Shown piece after piece: positions 13,884-22,149 of a stretch of DNA of 37,397 nt; the first letter of the stretch is position 1; each line of letters begins with the position of its first letter. The notes under the pieces are model-generated. The model saw only the letters and a list, made by a program, of their open reading frames with translations. It was not told where the DNA came from and ran no database searches. A program made the translations under genes and the position numbers. The DNA is taken from positions 1 through 37,397 of the forward strand of contig JAFXOY010000160.1 of assembly GCA_017528375.1 (NCBI GenBank), given 5' to 3'. The stretch comes from Clostridia bacterium (GTDB taxonomy: Bacteria; Bacillota; Clostridia; TANB77; CAG-508).

Positions 13884-14876
13884 TTATTGTGCTTGAACAG
13901 CAGTAATTGCAATAACGCCTGCTATATCTTCTGCTGAGCAACCTCTTGATAGGTCGTTAACTGGTTTAGCTATACCTTGGCATAGTGGTCCATATGCTTC
14001 TGCTTTTGCTAAACGTTGTACTAATTTATATCCTATATTTCCTGCATCTAAATCAGGGAATATTAATGTATTTGCTTTTCCTTGTACTGGGCTTCCTGGA
14101 GCTTTAGAAGCGGCTATTTCTGGAATAATTGCTGCATCTAATTGTAATTCTCCATCACATATTAAATCTGGAGCTTTTTGTTTTAATAATTTTGTAGCTT
14201 CGACTACTTTATCTGTTAATGGTGAGTGTGCACTTCCATATGTAGAATATGATAGCATTGCTACTTTAGGTTGAGCTCCTACTAATTGTTTAAAACTATT
14301 TGCTGATGAAATTGCTATTTCTGATAATGCATCTGCATCCGGATATTCATTTAACCCACTATCAGAGAATATAAATATTCCATTTTCACCATATTCGCAA
14401 TCTGGAACTACCATTACAAAGAATGCTGATACTAATTTTGTTCCAGGTGCTGTTTTTAATATTTGAAGAGCTGGTCTTAATGTATCTGATGTAGAGTGAC
14501 ATGCTCCTGATACTAAGCCATCTGCGTCACCATTTTTTACCATCATCATACCAAAGTATGTTTCATCTTTTAATGTTTCTCTGGCTTTTTCAATTGTCAT
14601 TCCTTTCGCTTTTCTTAATTCATAGAACAGTTGAACATATGTTTCGTATTTCTCACTTTCTATAGGATTGATTATTGTTGCTTGTGATATATCTAAATTA
14701 TTTGCACTTGCCATTTCTTGTATTTTAGCTGTATCTCCTAATATAATTAGATTTGCATATTTCTCACTTAGTGCAATAGAAGCGGCTTTTATAGTACGTA
14801 TATCACTTCCTTCAGGCAAAACTATTGTTTTTATTTCTTGTTTTGCCTTGTCTTTTATTGTTTCAATAAATGACAT
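13884..14876 (-). CDS. pta: Phosphate acetyltransferase
   Basis: 330 residues, the short clostridial/bacillary form without the N-terminal P-loop extension. Converts acetyl-CoA and phosphate to acetyl phosphate. Motifs: TIVLPEGSDIRTIKAA, MMMVKNGDADGLVSGACHST, FIFSDSGLNEYPDADALSEI, MLSYSTYGSAHSP and the C-terminal FPDLDAGNIGYKLVQRLAKA. Start ATG 14876 behind AAGGAGG. First gene of the pta-ackA-ackA unit with its own promoter. Two AGAAGCGG sites fall in its sequence, using rare GCC-GCT-TCT codon runs. Confidence 0.96.
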   Translation of the reverse strand: MSFIETIKDKAKQEIKTIVLPEGSDIRTIKAASIALSEKYANLIILGDTAKIQEMASANNLDISQATIINPIESEKYETYVQLFYELRKAKGMTIEKARETLKDETYFGMMMVKNGDADGLVSGACHSTSDTLRPALQILKTAPGTKLVSAFFVMVVPDCEYGENGIFIFSDSGLNEYPDADALSEIAISSANSFKQLVGAQPKVAMLSYSTYGSAHSPLTDKVVEATKLLKQKAPDLICDGELQLDAAIIPEIAASKAPGSPVQGKANTLIFPDLDAGNIGYKLVQRLAKAEAYGPLCQGIAKPVNDLSRGCSAEDIAGVIAITAVQAQ

Positions 14877-14911
14877 ATAAATTCCTCCTTATAAATCATA
14901 ATGACATCCTC

Positions 14912-14940
14912 ATTATATTAGGAAATTTAAAAAAGCACAA
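14912..14940 (-). promoter_or_regulatory. Promoter of pta
   Basis: Minus strand: TTGTGC, 17 bases, TATAAT, about 35 bases before the ATG with AAGGAGG. Confidence 0.6.
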
Positions 14941-15036
14941 GGCTATTTGAAAAAGATTTAAAAAATTGTACCAATTCTTTACAATAAAATTACAATGGTA
15001 AAGCATTTACAACCCATATTTTCTTATAGGTAATAT

Positions 15037-15070
15037 AAAAAGAGCAGCTAATTTAGCTACTCTTTTTATT
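15037..15070. terminator. Bidirectional hairpin after the pentapeptide gene
   Basis: AAAAAGAG-C-AGCTAA pairs with TTAGCT-A-CTCTTTTT; 11 bases beyond the (-) stop at 15078, T-rich on both sides. Confidence 0.75.
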
Positions 15071-15077
15071 TTATATA

Positions 15078-15752
15078 TTATTTTACAATTATCCCTAATA
15101 ATTTTGATAATTCCATAGCTTGATATTCATCAACTATAATCCCCTTTAAATCTTGTGGCATTACAACTATTCCTGTTATATCGCATGTAGAAAAATCTAT
15201 TCCATTTAGGTCAGTTTTATATAATTGAATTCCAATTAAGTTTGAATATTGAAATTCTACCTTCTTTAATAAGGCTTCTTGTATACTTGCATTTGATAAT
15301 TTGCTATTTAAGAATGTTGTTGTTTGTAAATTAGTTAAAGCAAAATTTGCATAGGATGCATTACAATTATCAAAGTATGCGTTTTGCATGTATGTATGTG
15401 TAAAATTACATCCAACGACTTTACAGTTTCTAAATGTAACTCTTATAAAATTACAATCACTAAAGTCTGTATTTGAAAAATCACAGTTTTCAAATGTTAC
15501 ATCTACAAATGTTATTTTATTGAATTTTGCATTTAAACATATAGAGTCTGAAAATTCACATGTATTGAATTCAAAGTTGTTTGTGTCTATGTGTGCTTCA
15601 TAACATCCTTTAAATCTTAGTCCTTTTATGTCTGTCATATTCATTTTAGCTTGGTTAATTATTTTTGCCAAGCTATTACATTCTGTTAAACTGTGTGTAT
15701 CTATTGCATATCTAGCATAAGGATTAATTCCATAATCTTCCAAATTATCCAT
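15078..15752 (-). CDS. Pentapeptide-repeat protein
   Basis: 224 residues. From about residue 45 to 190 the chain follows the A(D/N)LXX pentapeptide pattern with aromatic centre residues (FENCDFSNTDFSDCNFIRVTF, NLQTTTFLNSKLSNASI), which folds as a right-handed quadrilateral beta-helix. The tail DITGIVVMPQDLKGIIVDEYQAMELSKLLGI resembles the C-terminal part of MfpA/Qnr-like proteins that mimic DNA and bind gyrase; whether this one does is unknown. No signal peptide, so cytoplasmic. It stands alone between two terminators. Unusually Cys-rich at repeat positions (CNF, CEF, CDF, CNA). Confidence 0.85.
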   Translation of the reverse strand: MDNLEDYGINPYARYAIDTHSLTECNSLAKIINQAKMNMTDIKGLRFKGCYEAHIDTNNFEFNTCEFSDSICLNAKFNKITFVDVTFENCDFSNTDFSDCNFIRVTFRNCKVVGCNFTHTYMQNAYFDNCNASYANFALTNLQTTTFLNSKLSNASIQEALLKKVEFQYSNLIGIQLYKTDLNGIDFSTCDITGIVVMPQDLKGIIVDEYQAMELSKLLGIIVK

Positions 15753-15891
15753 TTATTACTCCTCGTCTTTCTTGCTTCATATTTTTCTATTGTATTTTTT
15801 CAAGTTTATTCGACAAATTTCGCATAATCTTCTATATTTATTATTTAAATATAACTTTTTATTTTAGTCAATAATTTTTTTAAAATATTTT

Positions 15892-15921
15892 TGTATATTT
15901 TTTTATTTTTTACACATAATA
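15892..15921 (+). promoter_or_regulatory. Possible forespore (sigma-G/sigma-F) promoter
   Basis: TGTATA, 17 bases, CATAATA, against the sigma-G consensus TGnATA-N17/18-CATACTA. It lies 31 bases before the small ORF's start. AT-rich surroundings weaken the evidence. Confidence 0.4.
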
Positions 15922-15951
15922 ATTTTGAGAAAACGATTGGAGGTGTTTCTT

Positions 15952-16005
15952 ATGTCAGAAAATAATAATAAAAATAACCAAAACAATAATAGAAATTGTG
16001 ATTAA
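15952..16005 (+). CDS. Asn-rich 17-residue peptide
   Basis: Reads MSENNNKNNQNNNRNCD. Evidence that it is a gene: a strong ribosome site GGAGGTG 6 bases before the ATG, a promoter-like element upstream, and a dedicated terminator 20 bases after the stop. It is hydrophilic with no membrane segment, with a single Cys near the end. The promoter resembles forespore promoters, so a minor small spore protein is one possibility; a leader or signal peptide is another. No family is recognised. Confidence 0.55.
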   Translation: MSENNNKNNQNNNRNCD

Positions 16006-16023
16006 TTTATTGAATAATAAAAT

Positions 16024-16058
16024 AGAAAAGAAGCGGAATTATTTCTCGCTTCTTTTTG
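16024..16058 (+). terminator. Terminator of the small peptide gene
   Basis: AAAAGAAGCG pairs with CGCTTCTTTT around a 10-base loop; followed by TGC after five T. The left arm includes an AGAAGCGG copy. Confidence 0.8.
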
Positions 16059-16077
16059 CAGTATATTCTATTACATC

Positions 16078-16140
16078 AAAGACCGTCCCTAAATGAGTCA
16101 AAAATGTCCCAAAATGAGTCCGTCCCCAAATGGGTCAAAA
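16078..16140 (-). repeat. Dispersed GGGACGG repeat, family 2, copy C
   Basis: Minus strand: GACCCATTTGGGGACGGACT, CATTTTGGGACATTTTTGAC, TCATTTAGGGACGGTCTTT. It abuts the uvrA stop codon. Confidence 0.85.
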
Positions 16141-16141
16141 A

Positions 16142-19009
16142 TTAAAGCATTTTCTTTAAAAACTTACCAGTATAGCTGTTTTCATTTTTAGCAATTTGTT
16201 CTGGAGTACCTGTTGCAATTATTGTTCCTCCTGCTTCCCCACCTTCTGGACCTAAATCTATTATGTTGTCACATGTTTTTATTAAGTCTAAGTTGTGTTC
16301 TATTACTATTATAGTATTTCCTGTATTCACTAATCTTTGTAATATATCTACTAATCTATGAACATCTGCAATGTGTAGTCCTGTTGTTGGTTCATCTAAA
16401 ATATATAGTGTTTTTCCAGTTGCTTTTTTAGAAAGTTCTGTTGCAAGTTTAACACGTTGTGCTTCCCCACCTGATAATGTTGTAGATGGTTGTCCTAATT
16501 TGATATATCCTAATCCAACATCATATAAAGTTTGTATTTTTTGTTTTATTTTTGGAATATTGGCAAAAAATTCTAATGAATCTTCTACTGTCATATCTAG
16601 AACATCAGCAATTGTCTTACCTTTATATTTTACTTCAAGTGTTTCGTGGTTATAACGCTTTCCTTTACATACTTCACATGGTACATATATGTCTGGTAAA
16701 AAGTGCATTTCTATTTTAAGCAATCCGTCTCCATTACAGCTTTCACATCTTCCTCCCGGTACATTAAAACTAAATCTTCCTTTTTGATATCCACGCATTT
16801 TAGCTTCATTTGTTCCTGCAAAAATGTCTCTAATCAAATCAAACACTCCAGTATATGTTGCTGGGTTAGAACGTGGAGTTCTTCCTATTGGTGATTGATC
16901 TATATTAATTATTTTATCAATATTATCTAAGCCTTTGATCTCTTTACATTTTCCAGGTTTAACGTGTGAATCGTTAAGTTCTTTAGTTATTGCTTTATAT
17001 AAAACCTCGTTAACTAGTGTACTTTTTCCTGAACCTGAAACACCTGTAACACAGTTAAATACTCCTAAAGGAAATTTAACGTCAATATTTTTCAAGTTGT
17101 TTTCTTTCGCTCCGATTACTTCTATATACTTACCTTTTTGAGGCTTTCTTCTCTTTTTAGGAACTTCGATTTTCTTTGCTCCGCTTAAATATTGACCAGT
17201 AATTGAGTCTTTAACTTTTTTGATTTCTTCTGCTGTTCCTTGGGCCATAACATTACCACCATGAACACCTGCACCTGGGCCGATATCAATTATTTGATCA
17301 GCAGCATACATCGTATCTTCATCATGTTCTACTACTAATAATGTATTTCCTAAATCTCTTAATTTCTTTAATGTATTTATTAATTTTTCATTATCTCTTT
17401 GATGTAATCCTATACTTGGCTCATCGAGAATATATAAAACTCCTGTTAAACCAGAACCAATTTGTGTTGCTAACCTTATTCTTTGTGCTTCCCCACCTGA
17501 TAATGAACCTGCACTTCTAGATAATGTTAAATACTCTAATCCAACATCCATAAGGAATTGCAATCTTTTATTCATTTCTTTTAATATAGTTTCTGCAATC
17601 ATTGCATCCTTTTTAGAAAGCTTTAAATTATCCAAATATTCTTTTATCTTATTAATTGGCATATCTGTTAATTGATTAATGTTTTTATTACCAACAGTAA
17701 CAGCAAGTACTTCTGGTTTCAATCTTGCGCCTTTACATTCGTCACAATCACATTCACTCATATACATTTCGTAAAAATCCCTCATACCTTGGGATTTTGT
17801 TTCATTGTGACGTCTTTCTAATGCAGGAATTACCCCTTCAAATGGAGATGTAAATCTTCTTATTCCCGCAGGTGAGCTATATTCAAAATCAATTTTTTCA
17901 TCGCCAGTACCATATAATATCTTATCTAAAAACTCACGAGGAAGCTTTTTAATAGGTTGTTTTATATTAACACCATAATGTTTACCTATGCTTTCAAAAT
18001 ACATTTTGGCCATTGTATCTCCTTTTTTCATAGTACTAGCGCCAAAAGCTTTTACACCATCATATAAAGTTTTGCTTTTATCTGGAATAATTAAATCTTC
18101 ATCCATTCTCATTAAATATCCAATACCTGTACATTTTGGACATGCACCAAATGGATTGTTAAATGAGAATAATCCTGGTGTAAGTTCTGGAAAGCTAAAT
18201 CCGCAATCTGGACAAGCGTAATTTTGACTAAATAGAATTTCGTTATCTTGAACAACATTTAATCTGTCAATTAAAGTTTTATCATCACCTAAATCTGATG
18301 TTGTAATCAAAACAAGATTATTTGCATTTTTCAAAGCAATTTCTACAGATTCAGTTAATCTCGCTCTTATATCTGCTTTTACAACTAATCTATCTATTAT
18401 TAGTTCTATAGTATGTTTCTTCTTCTTATCTAATGTAATTTCATCAGATAGTTCCATTACTTCACCATCTATTCTAACACGAACAAAACCTTGCTTTTGA
18501 AAGTCTTGAAGTAATTTTGTATATTCACCTTTACGAGCTCTAACTACAGGAGCTAACACTTGTATTTTTGCTCCTTCAGGCAAACTCATTACTGAATCAA
18601 CAATTTGGTCTATTGACTGTTTTTCAATTTTCTTGCCACAATTTGGGCAGTGTGGCACTCCTGCTCTAGCATATAATAAACGAATATAATCGTATATTTC
18701 AGTTACTGTACCGACCGTAGAACGAGGATTTCTTGAAGTTGTTTTTTGGTCAATTGATATTGCTGGTGATAAACCATCTATTGATTCAACATCTGGCTTT
18801 TCCATAAGTCCTAGGAATTGTCTAGCATAAGATGATAAACTTTCTACATATCTTCTTTGCCCTTCTGCATAAAGCGTATCAAATGCTAATGATGACTTTC
18901 CAGAACCTGATAAACCAGTAACAACGACTAATTTATCTCTTGGAATTTCTAAATCTATATTTTTTAAGTTATGTTCTTTTGCTCCTTTTATAACAATTTT
19001 ATCATTCAT
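16142..19009 (-). CDS. uvrA: Excinuclease ABC subunit A
   Basis: 955 residues, full length. Damage-recognition ATPase of nucleotide excision repair. Two ABC modules: Walker [15 protein letters not shown] (about residue 33) and [14 protein letters not shown] (about 640), signatures [12 protein letters not shown] and [12 protein letters not shown], Walker [13 protein letters not shown] and [12 protein letters not shown]. Zinc sites: CPNC, CPDC...CPKC, CDCDEC and CESC...CEVC. Nothing is missing. Start ATG 19009. No SOS box is visible upstream, unlike the LysM gene at 7.8 kb; a possible -10 (TATAAT on the minus strand near 19096-19101) is seen. uvrB lies 3 kb away on the same strand with two HTH-array genes between. 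Confidence 0.97.
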   Translation of the reverse strand: MNDKIVIKGAKEHNLKNIDLEIPRDKLVVVTGLSGSGKSSLAFDTLYAEGQRRYVESLSSYARQFLGLMEKPDVESIDGLSPAISIDQKTTSRNPRSTVGTVTEIYDYIRLLYARAGVPHCPNCGKKIEKQSIDQIVDSVMSLPEGAKIQVLAPVVRARKGEYTKLLQDFQKQGFVRVRIDGEVMELSDEITLDKKKKHTIELIIDRLVVKADIRARLTESVEIALKNANNLVLITTSDLGDDKTLIDRLNVVQDNEILFSQNYACPDCGFSFPELTPGLFSFNNPFGACPKCTGIGYLMRMDEDLIIPDKSKTLYDGVKAFGASTMKKGDTMAKMYFESIGKHYGVNIKQPIKKLPREFLDKILYGTGDEKIDFEYSSPAGIRRFTSPFEGVIPALERRHNETKSQGMRDFYEMYMSECDCDECKGARLKPEVLAVTVGNKNINQLTDMPINKIKEYLDNLKLSKKDAMIAETILKEMNKRLQFLMDVGLEYLTLSRSAGSLSGGEAQRIRLATQIGSGLTGVLYILDEPSIGLHQRDNEKLINTLKKLRDLGNTLLVVEHDEDTMYAADQIIDIGPGAGVHGGNVMAQGTAEEIKKVKDSITGQYLSGAKKIEVPKKRRKPQKGKYIEVIGAKENNLKNIDVKFPLGVFNCVTGVSGSGKSTLVNEVLYKAITKELNDSHVKPGKCKEIKGLDNIDKIINIDQSPIGRTPRSNPATYTGVFDLIRDIFAGTNEAKMRGYQKGRFSFNVPGGRCESCNGDGLLKIEMHFLPDIYVPCEVCKGKRYNHETLEVKYKGKTIADVLDMTVEDSLEFFANIPKIKQKIQTLYDVGLGYIKLGQPSTTLSGGEAQRVKLATELSKKATGKTLYILDEPTTGLHIADVHRLVDILQRLVNTGNTIIVIEHNLDLIKTCDNIIDLGPEGGEAGGTIIATGTPEQIAKNENSYTGKFLKKML

Positions 19010-19160
19010 CTATAATTACCCTTTCTATACAATACAGAGGTTTACGTAACATCTTACTTTCATTTATAGATAATCCTTACCTCAATTTGTAGTTTATTAT
19101 AACATAGTTTCTTAATTTTGAATAGTGCTTTCTTTACATAATTTTTTCATAACCTCCGGC

Positions 19161-19259
19161 GCGTCAACTTGTTATGTCTATTGCTTTTCTTCTTTCTTTT
19201 TTTGAAGTTTACATATTCTAGAAATAATCTTCGTGGCGTCAACCTTTTATGTTGATTGC
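19161..19259. repeat. Direct repeat upstream of the small HTH gene
   Basis: GCGTCAACTTGTTATGTCTA+TTGC (19161-19184) and GCGTCAACCTTTTATGTTGA+TTGC (19236-19259) agree at 20 of 24 positions and are 75 bases apart, about seven helical turns. The second contains the dyad TCAAC/GTTGA. They lie in the 348-base gap between uvrA and the HTH gene and could be regulator sites. Nothing else is seen in this gap except promoters. Confidence 0.5.
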
Positions 19260-19272
19260 ACTTCCCCTCCTA

Positions 19273-19301
19273 TTGATTTTTTCACATTTTTGATGTATAA
19301 T
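19273..19301 (+). promoter_or_regulatory. Promoter of the small HTH gene
   Basis: TTGATT, 17 bases, TATAAT, followed 43 bases later by GGAGGT and the ATG. Confidence 0.75.
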
Positions 19302-19357
19302 AATAAGTAATTATAATGTATTTATAATTACTATTTCATCAATGGAGGTATACTACA

Positions 19358-19639
19358 ATGACTGAAGGAGAAGTATTAAAATTATTTCGGTATGCAAACG
19401 GATATGATAATCTTGATCAGCTTGCCGAAGCATGCGGCATAAGCAAAAGAAGTTTATCTGAGCAAAATGGAACTTATTTATCAAACAGGATACTACGCCT
19501 TCTGGCAAATGCTTTTGATATATCAGTTCAGGCTTTATGTATCTCATTTAGATTTCTTCAGGATTATGACTACAACAACAAAGAAGAACGTAAAAAAGCT
19601 TTGATGTATGTCTTATCTTTAAGCTGCAACAAGAAATAA
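19358..19639 (+). CDS. Small helix-turn-helix (Xre-like) regulator
   Basis: 93 residues. The segment NLDQLAEACGISKRSLSEQNGTY followed by NRILRLLANAFDISVQAL fits the five-helix lambda-repressor/Xre fold, with recognition helix around SKRSLSE. The C-terminal 35 residues are Tyr/Lys-rich with no known effector domain. Own promoter, SD GGAGGT and terminator. Codons such as GCC, TGC, GGC and CAG are commoner than in neighbours, like the glycosyltransferase and dockerin genes, suggesting transfer. Targets are unknown; the direct repeats just upstream are candidates for autoregulation. Confidence 0.6.
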   Translation: MTEGEVLKLFRYANGYDNLDQLAEACGISKRSLSEQNGTYLSNRILRLLANAFDISVQALCISFRFLQDYDYNNKEERKKALMYVLSLSCNKK

Positions 19640-19667
19640 TCTTAAGATTTCAAGTATCTCCAGCAAC

Positions 19668-19697
19668 AAAAAAGCAGAAGTAATACTTCTGCTTTTT
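19668..19697. terminator. Bidirectional terminator between the HTH gene and the HTH-array operon
   Basis: AAAAGCAGAAG pairs with CTTCTGCTTTT around TAATA; flanked by A and T runs on both sides. It serves the convergent genes ending at 19639 and 19709. Confidence 0.85.
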
Positions 19698-19708
19698 ATT
19701 TTTATAAA

Positions 19709-20584
19709 TTATCTATCTCTCTCGTTATCAATGTCTATCTTAATTTTATACATTTTAGAAACTTCTTCAATAAATATCTCTAATTGCTGCTTATTAGCTT
19801 TTCTTTTTTTAGCAATATCATATACCATATTTATTAAGTTTTCCTGTTTTACAATCTTTCTTTTATAATTTAAACTACCTTTTCGTACGCTTGGTATACT
19901 TTCCCCTTTTTTAGCATATATCCTATTACATCTAATTGCAACTGTTTTTGGACAAACATTGATATTACGTGTTTTAAGATACTCTGTAATTTCCATGTAT
20001 GTCATACCTCGTTTTTTTGCTTCATAAAGCTCTTCTTCAGGAATATATTTATATATATTTCTACCTACTACAAAATCTCTATCTTCTTTATGATTATCCC
20101 TTTTTTCTTTGGCTTTCAACTTAGAAATAACTTCTTTTTCGTTTTGATTTTTTTCTTTAAAAACTTCTCCACAAATCTTTCTAATTGATTCGTGTGATAT
20201 ATAAAGTTTAAACTCTTTCTCTAATTCTTTTGATATTGTTCTATATGATAATCCATCACATCTCATATTGTAAATAACAGTTTCAATGAAACCCTCTTTT
20301 GATAATTCTTCTTGTTTATTCTTTTCTTCTTTTTTACTTAATTTTTCTTGCCTTTGAACTTTTAACTCTTTGACTAAATCCTTATATTCCTGTTTAACAA
20401 TAGGATGTGGTCTCTTTTTTATCTTATTCCCATTTTCATCTTTATAATTACTTAAGTATTCATAAAACTCTTCTATACTAATTTCATCTTCTAAACCAGA
20501 TAATTGATAAACCTCAAATGGAGTAATTCTTGTATTCATAAATAAATCTATTGCTAATTTTAGTTTATTATCAATATTAAACAT
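19709..20584 (-). CDS. HTH-repeat protein, short paralogue
   Basis: 291 residues, no known family recognised. Layout: an N-terminal region (1-60: IDLFMNTRITPFEVYQLSGL ... SIEEFYEYLSNY) that matches the N-terminus of the upstream gene; a Lys/Glu linker; an HTH-like unit (about 98-150: IYNMRCDGLSYRTISKELEK ... SIRKICGEVFKEKN); a second unit (about 185-236: LYEAKKRGMTYMEITEYLK ... TVAIRCNRIYAKKGESIPS); and a C-terminal helix pair (DIAKKRKANKQQLEIFIEEVSKMY) shared with the upstream gene. The units look like sigma-factor-region-4 or recombinase-type HTHs (xxGxSYxxIxxEL). It starts 5 bases after the upstream stop with its SD overlapping that stop, so the two are translationally coupled. Probable DNA-binding partner pair. 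Confidence 0.6.
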   Translation of the reverse strand: MFNIDNKLKLAIDLFMNTRITPFEVYQLSGLEDEISIEEFYEYLSNYKDENGNKIKKRPHPIVKQEYKDLVKELKVQRQEKLSKKEEKNKQEELSKEGFIETVIYNMRCDGLSYRTISKELEKEFKLYISHESIRKICGEVFKEKNQNEKEVISKLKAKEKRDNHKEDRDFVVGRNIYKYIPEEELYEAKKRGMTYMEITEYLKTRNINVCPKTVAIRCNRIYAKKGESIPSVRKGSLNYKRKIVKQENLINMVYDIAKKRKANKQQLEIFIEEVSKMYKIKIDIDNERDR

Positions 20585-20589
20585 ATTTA

Positions 20590-22029
20590 CTACCTCTCTT
20601 TTTCATTATAATCTATATTTACTTTAAGATCAGTATTATACATTTTAGAAACTTCTTTTATAAATCTATCTAATTGTTCTTTGTTAGCTTTTTTCTTTTT
20701 CGCAATTTTATATGCAGCATCTATTATTTGTTTATTATCTACGTTAGTTTTCACTACACGTTTTGAATTTTTTCTAAATATACTTTTAGGAACTTCTTCA
20801 TTTTTTATTTTAAAAATTCTATTAGTTTTATGTATAACATTTGCTCGACTAATTGTAATTCCCTTTTTATCTAAAAACTCTATAATTCTACTATCACTAT
20901 ATCTATTTAATCTTAAATTATAAATCATCTTGTCAATAGGTTCTATTTTTACTCTTCTTCCCCTATTAAATTTATATTTCATATCATTAATTTCTTTACA
21001 TCTATATGCTACTGTATAAGGTTTTACATTAATTCCTTGCTTGTTTAGTTCATCGGCTATTTGTTTATATGTTAGACCTTGTTTTCTTAATTCGTAAATA
21101 GTTTTACTTATTTGATTTTTATTAGTATCATATACTGGTGATTTCTTAGGCACACTTTCATTCTTACTTTTAAATATTTTTTTACAATACCCTCTTATAG
21201 CTTCCATACTTAAATTTTTATCATATTTAGAGTTAATTTCATCTTTAATTTGTTTATATGTTAGTCCTTGTTTTCTTAATTCATATACATCAGAATAATA
21301 TGGATTATTTTTATCTAGTTCTTCATTTCTATTAATAGGTGGAGGAATTTTCTCGTTTTTACTATTAAAAATTCTTTTACAATGCTTTCTTACAGATTCA
21401 CGAGATGTTTCAATACCTATTTCATATAATTCATTAACTATATTTCTATAAGATTTACCATCTTTCTTAGAGCTATATATATAATCAAATATATAATTAT
21501 TTAAAACTTCATATATACCATACTTATCTTCTTCATAATATTTTTCTGGTTTATTTATATCAACACCATATTTTTTAAAATACTCTTTTATATCTTCATC
21601 ATTCATGCCTTTATTTTTTAAATAATCTATTGTACTATCTTTAACAATAACTATCATTTTATATGAATCGTTATTCTTAGTATCAGGTTCTATCATTCCT
21701 CTTTCTTTAAATACTCTTTCACATATTTTCTTAACTCTTTCTGTTGAAAGTGTAATACCCGAGTCCTTTAAATAACCTGCAATTCTATAATATGCTTTTC
21801 CCTGCAATCTTAGTTCAAATATTATATCCTTAACATTTTGCCCTATTTTTTTAGTACTTCTAATTAATACTTCTCCTGTCTCTTCTTCATATTGCTCTAA
21901 AAAGGCATATAATTCTTCGATAGTCATATCATATTCTTTATTAACCATTTTCAACACCGATGAAATTGGATAATTAGCATCAGTAAAATTTTCTAATATA
22001 ATTCTTTTAACATTTTCTGGTATATTCAT
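20590..22029 (-). CDS. HTH-repeat protein with about five to six tandem units
   Basis: 479 residues. After an N-terminal domain (1-60), units of about 60 residues recur at roughly 64-115, (degenerate 122-173), 174-234, 242-301, 302-361 and 362-425. Each has a helix, a turn with GxxYxxI, a second helix and a closing CKxIFxxKNExVP box. Clear examples are YELRKQGLTYKQIADELNKQ and YELRKQGLTYKQIKDEINSK. The C-terminal AKKKKANKEQLDRFIKEVSK is shared with the downstream paralogue and may be an oligomerisation or partner motif. The whole is basic, without signal or membrane segments. Inference: a DNA- (or RNA-) binding array reading a long site. No nuclease or enzyme motif is visible. Own promoter at 22069-22097. 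Confidence 0.6.
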   Translation of the reverse strand: MNIPENVKRIILENFTDANYPISSVLKMVNKEYDMTIEELYAFLEQYEEETGEVLIRSTKKIGQNVKDIIFELRLQGKAYYRIAGYLKDSGITLSTERVKKICERVFKERGMIEPDTKNNDSYKMIVIVKDSTIDYLKNKGMNDEDIKEYFKKYGVDINKPEKYYEEDKYGIYEVLNNYIFDYIYSSKKDGKSYRNIVNELYEIGIETSRESVRKHCKRIFNSKNEKIPPPINRNEELDKNNPYYSDVYELRKQGLTYKQIKDEINSKYDKNLSMEAIRGYCKKIFKSKNESVPKKSPVYDTNKNQISKTIYELRKQGLTYKQIADELNKQGINVKPYTVAYRCKEINDMKYKFNRGRRVKIEPIDKMIYNLRLNRYSDSRIIEFLDKKGITISRANVIHKTNRIFKIKNEEVPKSIFRKNSKRVVKTNVDNKQIIDAAYKIAKKKKANKEQLDRFIKEVSKMYNTDLKVNIDYNEKER

Positions 22030-22068
22030 AAATAATTACCTCAATCCCTTAAAAAATTATCATACTTA

Positions 22069-22097
22069 ATTATACCATTTTTTAGTAAAAAAATCAA
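22069..22097 (-). promoter_or_regulatory. Promoter of the HTH-array operon, overlapping uvrB terminator T-tract
   Basis: Minus strand: TTGATT (22097-22092), 17 bases, TATAAT (22074-22069). The -35 forms part of the T-run of the uvrB terminator. Confidence 0.75.
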
Positions 22098-22140
22098 CCT
22101 TTATGTTAACCCGGTTTCTATACCTAAAACATAAAGGTTG
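22091..22140 (-). terminator. Terminator of uvrB
   Basis: Stem CAACCTTTATGTT / AACATAAAGGTTG (13 bp) with a 20-base loop, then ATTTTTTTA on the minus strand. Confidence 0.75.
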
Positions 22141-22149
22141 GTTTTATAA

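Noticed and set aside
19010-19160. SOS box upstream of uvrA (and of uvrB near 24100-24160)
   Set aside because: No CGAACnnnnGTTCG-like dyad is visible in either region.
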